Source: Ashinkailepas kermadecensis (Eukaryota > Arthropoda > Thecostraca > Neolepadidae). Taken from it: a stretch of 64,000 bases of DNA. How positions within the stretch are numbered: the stretch's first letter is position 1; every line of letters begins with the position of its first letter. The notes under the pieces were generated by a model that did no database searches, was not told the DNA's origin, and saw only the letters and a program-made list of their open reading frames with translations. A program made the translations under genes and the position numbers. Below, piece after piece: positions 60,177 through 64,000 of this stretch. The DNA lies in assembly GCA_034440615.1 (NCBI GenBank), contig JAOTOM010003161.1:64501-128500 (forward strand), read 5' to 3'.

Positions 60177-61372
60177 GGCATCTCCAGACGATAAAACCCG
60201 TCCTGGTCCCTCGTGTAGGGGCCAGACCATTCTCCCACCCACCACCGGTGGAAGAATGCCTAGCCCGGCGAGCAGCAGAAGCGTTGCCCCCAATGCCCCA
60301 CGTATCCTCATCGTCCGAGGACTGACTAAGAACGTTGCGTCGTTGTACCCTTTCCAGAGACGTGATGGATGTGACAGACTTGGTAAAGTTGTACGTTGTG
60401 AGAAGCTGAAGGATGGAGCGTTTGAGGTAGAGCTCGCGGTGGCACAGGAAGCGGAGAGGACGTTGACGAGCTCTGACTTCGTGTACGGTGTGCGCAACGG
60501 TGGGAGGAAAATCGATGAAAGCACCCAAATTAAAGTTGAACCACATCAAACCAAAAATACATCGCGCGGAATCATCAATTGCTACGATCTGAAGGACGTA
60601 CCGGAGGACGAAATAGTGGATGGGTTGTCTGGGCTTGGCGTGATAGGAGCGATAAAAATGAAGACTAGACGAGGTTCAGATCTGATTACCACGAACAAAT
60701 CAGATTCAGTTAATCAGTCTTAACTATCAACTCAACCGACTTATCTTCTGAGATTCGGGTGGGTTACATCCGGGTGAAGGTGCGACTTTTTCTTCCTAAT
60801 CCCATGCGCTACTTTAAGTGTCAAAAATATGGGCACACTAACCAGTTTCACCGAAATCGTCCCATGTGTACCTCCGCAAGTATACCTCCGCAGACCACAC
60901 TAGCGAACATTGCACTGCCGAAGTGCCTTTCTGTGTAAATTGTGGCAGAGAACAGGTTCCCCACACCTCGTTCGACCGCGCCTGTCTCAGGTACTCCAAA
61001 GAGAAGGAAATTATATCCATCAAACACAATCGAAAAGTAGCATTTCGGGAAGCTAGGGATCTTTACGATCGCACCCACCCCAGAACGTCATACGCAGCAA
61101 AAGCTAGAAATACCACATCGGCTCCACAACGCGTACAAGCAGCCAAAGCAAATGAACTCATTGAAGCACTGAGTGAGATTCTTCGTTCCTTCGGTGTACT
61201 TGTCGCCCCGTCAACAAAGCAAATTCAGCCCGAACCTCGCTCCGAGGGGGCAAAGTGCGATGCATCGCCGACACCTGACCCCGAAATTACTGTTCCGATG
61301 TCGGCCGCTGAGCGAGCTCCGGAAGAATGGAGTGTTGCAAAGCGGAAGAAGAGGAAAGGACCCCAAACTTAG
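60177..61372 (+). pseudogene. Third I-like LINE ORF1: gag-like, zinc-knuckle region, frameshifted
   Basis: From ATG 60177 (MASPDDKTRPGPSCRG): PRILIVRGLTKNVASLYPFQ, GKVVRCEKLKDGAFEVEL, GIINCYDLKDVPEDEIVDGL and GAIKMKTRRGSDLITTNKSD. After shifts at about 60720 and 60865 it reads RLFLPNPMRYFKCQKYGHTN, SADHTSEHCTAEVPFCVNCG and ending KRKKRKGPQT then stop. PMRxFKCQKYGH is the first CCHC knuckle with its first Cys changed to Tyr. The family role is element-RNA binding. Confidence 0.87.
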
Positions 61373-62078
61373 CGTGCAAACCTTACCCTCCATATCCACC
61401 GATCGCGTCCCTGCCCAGTCCACACCCACCCCTACTCTCCCGCCCCCACCGAATATTTCGAGAGAGACCGACGTGGCTTCTAGACGGGTTCCGGTGGTCG
61501 CACCCTCTGCGGCTGGGCAGGACCTCACGGTCAAAGTCCACCCGAGGGCTCCCGATATGGGGGCGCCTGGCCGTGCAGCTCGGACTACGTCCAGGAACTC
61601 CTCGCCCAGCGTACGGGTGGGAGGACCGTCACCTGGAGCGACACCTCCACCATCACCTGCTTCACGCACCAACCCTGCGACCACGGAAGATACTTCCAGG
61701 GTGATGGGCCTGCCTCCTATACCACCACGCAGTGGTGAGAAAGCGGCGCACTGGGCTTCCCTGCGGCCGGACGTAGGCGGCCACCCCCGTGGACACCATC
61801 ACGCCGGGCGGAGAAAGTCCCAGATCTCGTCCGAAATCATCGGTAAACAGGACATCCTCATCTCCCTCATAGTGTATTGGCGTTGCGTTTTGCTGACACT
61901 GATTTTCATTGGACGGCCTTTACACAAGGGAAAGAACGGAACCTGACTTAAGATTCTACCCAGTTTTACCTGACCAATCCATGCACCTAGTTTTACCACG
62001 GACCGTGGAGATGGCGAGAGTGTCGATCTGTGATGATGTCTCTGATATTCTCCACCAAACTCTTAATGCATTTTAAAT

Positions 62079-63957
62079 GGATCAGCCGCGGTCCATTTTA
62101 CAATGGAATTGTGGGGGCTGAGAACCAGCACTGTAACAAAGTTGGTTTTCGGGGCTTCTTAATCCCATAAATTCAGTCCCCTACCCCCTCCGTTCCTGGC
62201 GCGACAAGTCCCAGGCACCTAGACTGGCGTCCGCCTGTCTGATGCCGACGTAAGCAAGCCACCGCCCGACCGAGAGCCGGTCAGTGGACATTGCCCTGAC
62301 CCCTCCCTCCTTCCGGCTGACACCCCGCCTCCCCGGCCGCCAGAGCTGTGACCTCGATACCGTGCAGCCGATACCAAACCCCTCCCCTCTTCGGCGCGCC
62401 CCGCCGCCGTCGTCAGATGGTGAATGCCATGTGAAGTGACGTGACGTTAGTGGGTGATGTAGGACAAGTGATTATATTATGGGAACCCTATGGACAGGTG
62501 TGTCTATGATGTCTATGCCAGCTGTCATGCGGTGATGTGACCGAGTGTCGCTAGTGTGTCGGGCGCCGTGTCGCCAGACCAGAGGCTGCAGTACCGTGCC
62601 TCTGCCAGTCAGACGCTGTTATGGTTCACCAGCGTCAGGTGAAATGCTGATGCTGCTCACGTGTCGATGCCAGACCGAGCGAGGCTGCTGATGTGCACTC
62701 TCAGCACCGTTTCCCACGGAGGGACCGTTGTGCTGAGATCAGAGATGTCTGTCTCTGAGATAGATGTCGCGCCCGCCTGCAGTAGTCTGCTATTGTTCTC
62801 GACTCGGGGCCGACGTCCTGGCCATGCGGCGCAGTAGTGACGTGGACTAAGTCACGTGATCAGTGACGTGTCGTTATGGGGCTACCTTGTGACGGAGCCG
62901 GGAGGGCACAGAAGGGAACTGGACGTCGAGACGCGCGGCTGTGAGTTGGAGCGCAGCGGGGCAGGGCGGCCGAGGGAGGGCCAGCCCTGTCCCGACTTCG
63001 GTACAGAGGTACGTCGGACTCTGCCTGAGAGTCGCTATGTATGTTGAGATGTAGAGCGAAGGTGAAGTTGTTGCACCTGTCTGACGAGATGAAAAGCTAC
63101 ATTGTTAACGTATATCACGCTGCGCTACTAACGTCTCAAGCATCATGGCCGCTGTTTGACTAATAGCCCAATATAGATGTGCTGGCTTTGGAGGTGCGTG
63201 TCAAGAGATGTGAGATCAGAGCTCTGAGATGGAAGTCAGAGCCATTATTGAAAACATAACCGGGGTCTTAAATATCGCAAACGCTGAGGTGCCCTGGTCT
63301 ATCAACGTGCCAAATTAAGGTTTACCCCAGTACAGAAGGGGAACAAAAACCTTCTGTTACAGCACCGAAGAGCTTGAGACACTCTTAAACCACCACTGCC
63401 CGGCGGCTATCTGCATCCAGGAGACCAAGGTGACACCGGGCTACTTTTTCAGCATACAATGCTACTCAGTCTTTCGTGAGGATACGCACTCTGACACCGT
63501 TGCGCATGGCGGTGTGCTGCTGCCCGTATACCATAGCTTGGCGGCGCAGAGATTGGTGCTCCACTCCAAGCTGCAGGCTGTTTCAGTAAGAGTGCATTTT
63601 AACCATCGCCTCATATCTATTTGTTCTCTGTACTTGCCGCCTGGTGCTGGGTTCCTATCCACTGAGTTGCGACGCTTGATGTCAGAGCTGCCCCCGCCGG
63701 TTTTAATACTAGACGATTTTATATCTTATCATACAGCATGGGAATGCGAGGACATCAGTGCACGAGGTCGGCTCTTTGAGTCTTTTATGCATCATGAGTG
63801 CATTTGAAATACCGGCACGACGACGCACTTTACCCTGTCCTTCGGCCATACATCTACTTTGGACCCTAGCCTGTACAGTCCACAACTTGCACAATTTTTT
63901 ACCTGGTCTGTGGCTGATGACGCTCTCAGCAGTGACCATCTTCCAGTGTGATTGGAG
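62079..63957 (+). pseudogene. Third I-like LINE ORF2: endonuclease, split by LTR, runs off window
   Basis: Starts MDQPRSILQWNCGG at 62079, interrupted at 62131 by the LTR; resumes at 63366 with EELETLLNHHCPAAICIQE (catalytic QET), GVLLPVYHSLAAQRLVLHSK, PPPVLILDDFISYHTAWE (GDFN motif changed to DDFI), a stop at 63805, then THFTLSFGHTSTLDPSLYS and ALSSDHLPV (SDHxP). The rest, including RT, lies beyond 64000. It is inactive as it stands. Confidence 0.88.
62132..63361 (+). mobile_element. Solo-LTR-like insertion (copy 2), TG...CA ends, 4-bp target duplication
   Basis: 1230 bp from TGTAACAAAGTTGGTTTTC to AAAAACCTTCTGTTACA, a 7-bp terminal inverted pair TGTAACA/TGTTACA. GCAC is duplicated at 62128-62131 and 63362-63365. 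The sequence is shared along its length with copy 1 (52836-54035). No ORF of note. The LTR interpretation rests on end structure and target-duplication length; no internal retrovirus-like genes are present in the window. Confidence 0.88.
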
Positions 63958-64000
63958 TACCAGGACGGCGCAGTACTTTGAACTCGACCACGCCGATGGA

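Noticed and set aside
59472..60549. Minus-strand ORFs (84-220 codons) over the LINE 5' region
   Set aside because: Antisense to the LINE ORF1 start and 5' region, no domain; stop-poor by GC content.
52836..63361. DNA transposon/MITE reading of the two 1.2-kb insertions
   Set aside because: Terminal inverted similarity is only about 7 bp, ends are TG...CA, and target duplications are 4 bp; a solo LTR explains this better.

Overview
This window is animal nuclear DNA, most likely arthropod and probably crustacean. The evidence is GT-AG introns, a tRNA-derived SINE, Penelope-, CR1- and I-type retroelements, and two recognisable nervous-system genes. The species cannot be named from the sequence; a barnacle-like crustacean would fit but is only a guess. 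Coding exons are short and GC-rich. Introns hold many private minisatellites and nested transposons.

Positions 607-27785 (+) carry the 3' two thirds of a histidine decarboxylase gene (Hdc), the PLP enzyme that makes histamine, the arthropod photoreceptor transmitter. I reconstruct 13 exons by hand. Phases join at every GT-AG boundary, including a 20-nt microexon at 8998-9017. The introns hold a 27-copy 61-62 bp minisatellite (3972-5632), a Penelope-like element with 456-bp inverted ends (9313-12315), an imperfect long palindrome (15420-17467), a degenerate repeat field to about 20.4 kb, and a roughly 208-bp (TA)n tract. Two tandem arrays have copied Hdc splice sites themselves: the acceptor of the exon at 23039 and the donor at 24350.

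Positions 27.8-31.6 kb lie between convergent genes. A SINE with a 14-bp target duplication sits at 29717-29874.

Positions 31628-39549 (-) carry the last five exons of a CRMP/dihydropyrimidinase-like gene, again phase-consistent. One exon contains five copies of a 45-bp unit where I recall the family having one. The frame is broken twice: TGA inside a repeat unit, and TAG where I recall a near-invariant Trp. The gene is either decaying or rescued at RNA level. Its introns hold a CR1/L2-like LINE that was itself hit by the 3' end of an I-like LINE (12-bp target duplication).

Positions 39.6-44.4 kb are mostly AC-rich satellite-like sequence. From 44.4 to 64 kb the window is almost entirely retroelements: a nearly complete I-like LINE on the minus strand with a second copy of its 3' UTR upstream of its 5' end; a second plus-strand I-like LINE split by a 1.2-kb solo-LTR-like insertion; an AT-rich block with a pair of inverted repeats; and a third I-like LINE whose ORF2 start carries another copy of the same LTR. 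The two genes are not an operon and share no visible control element. All calls come from reading the sequence by eye; percentages and family assignments were not computed.
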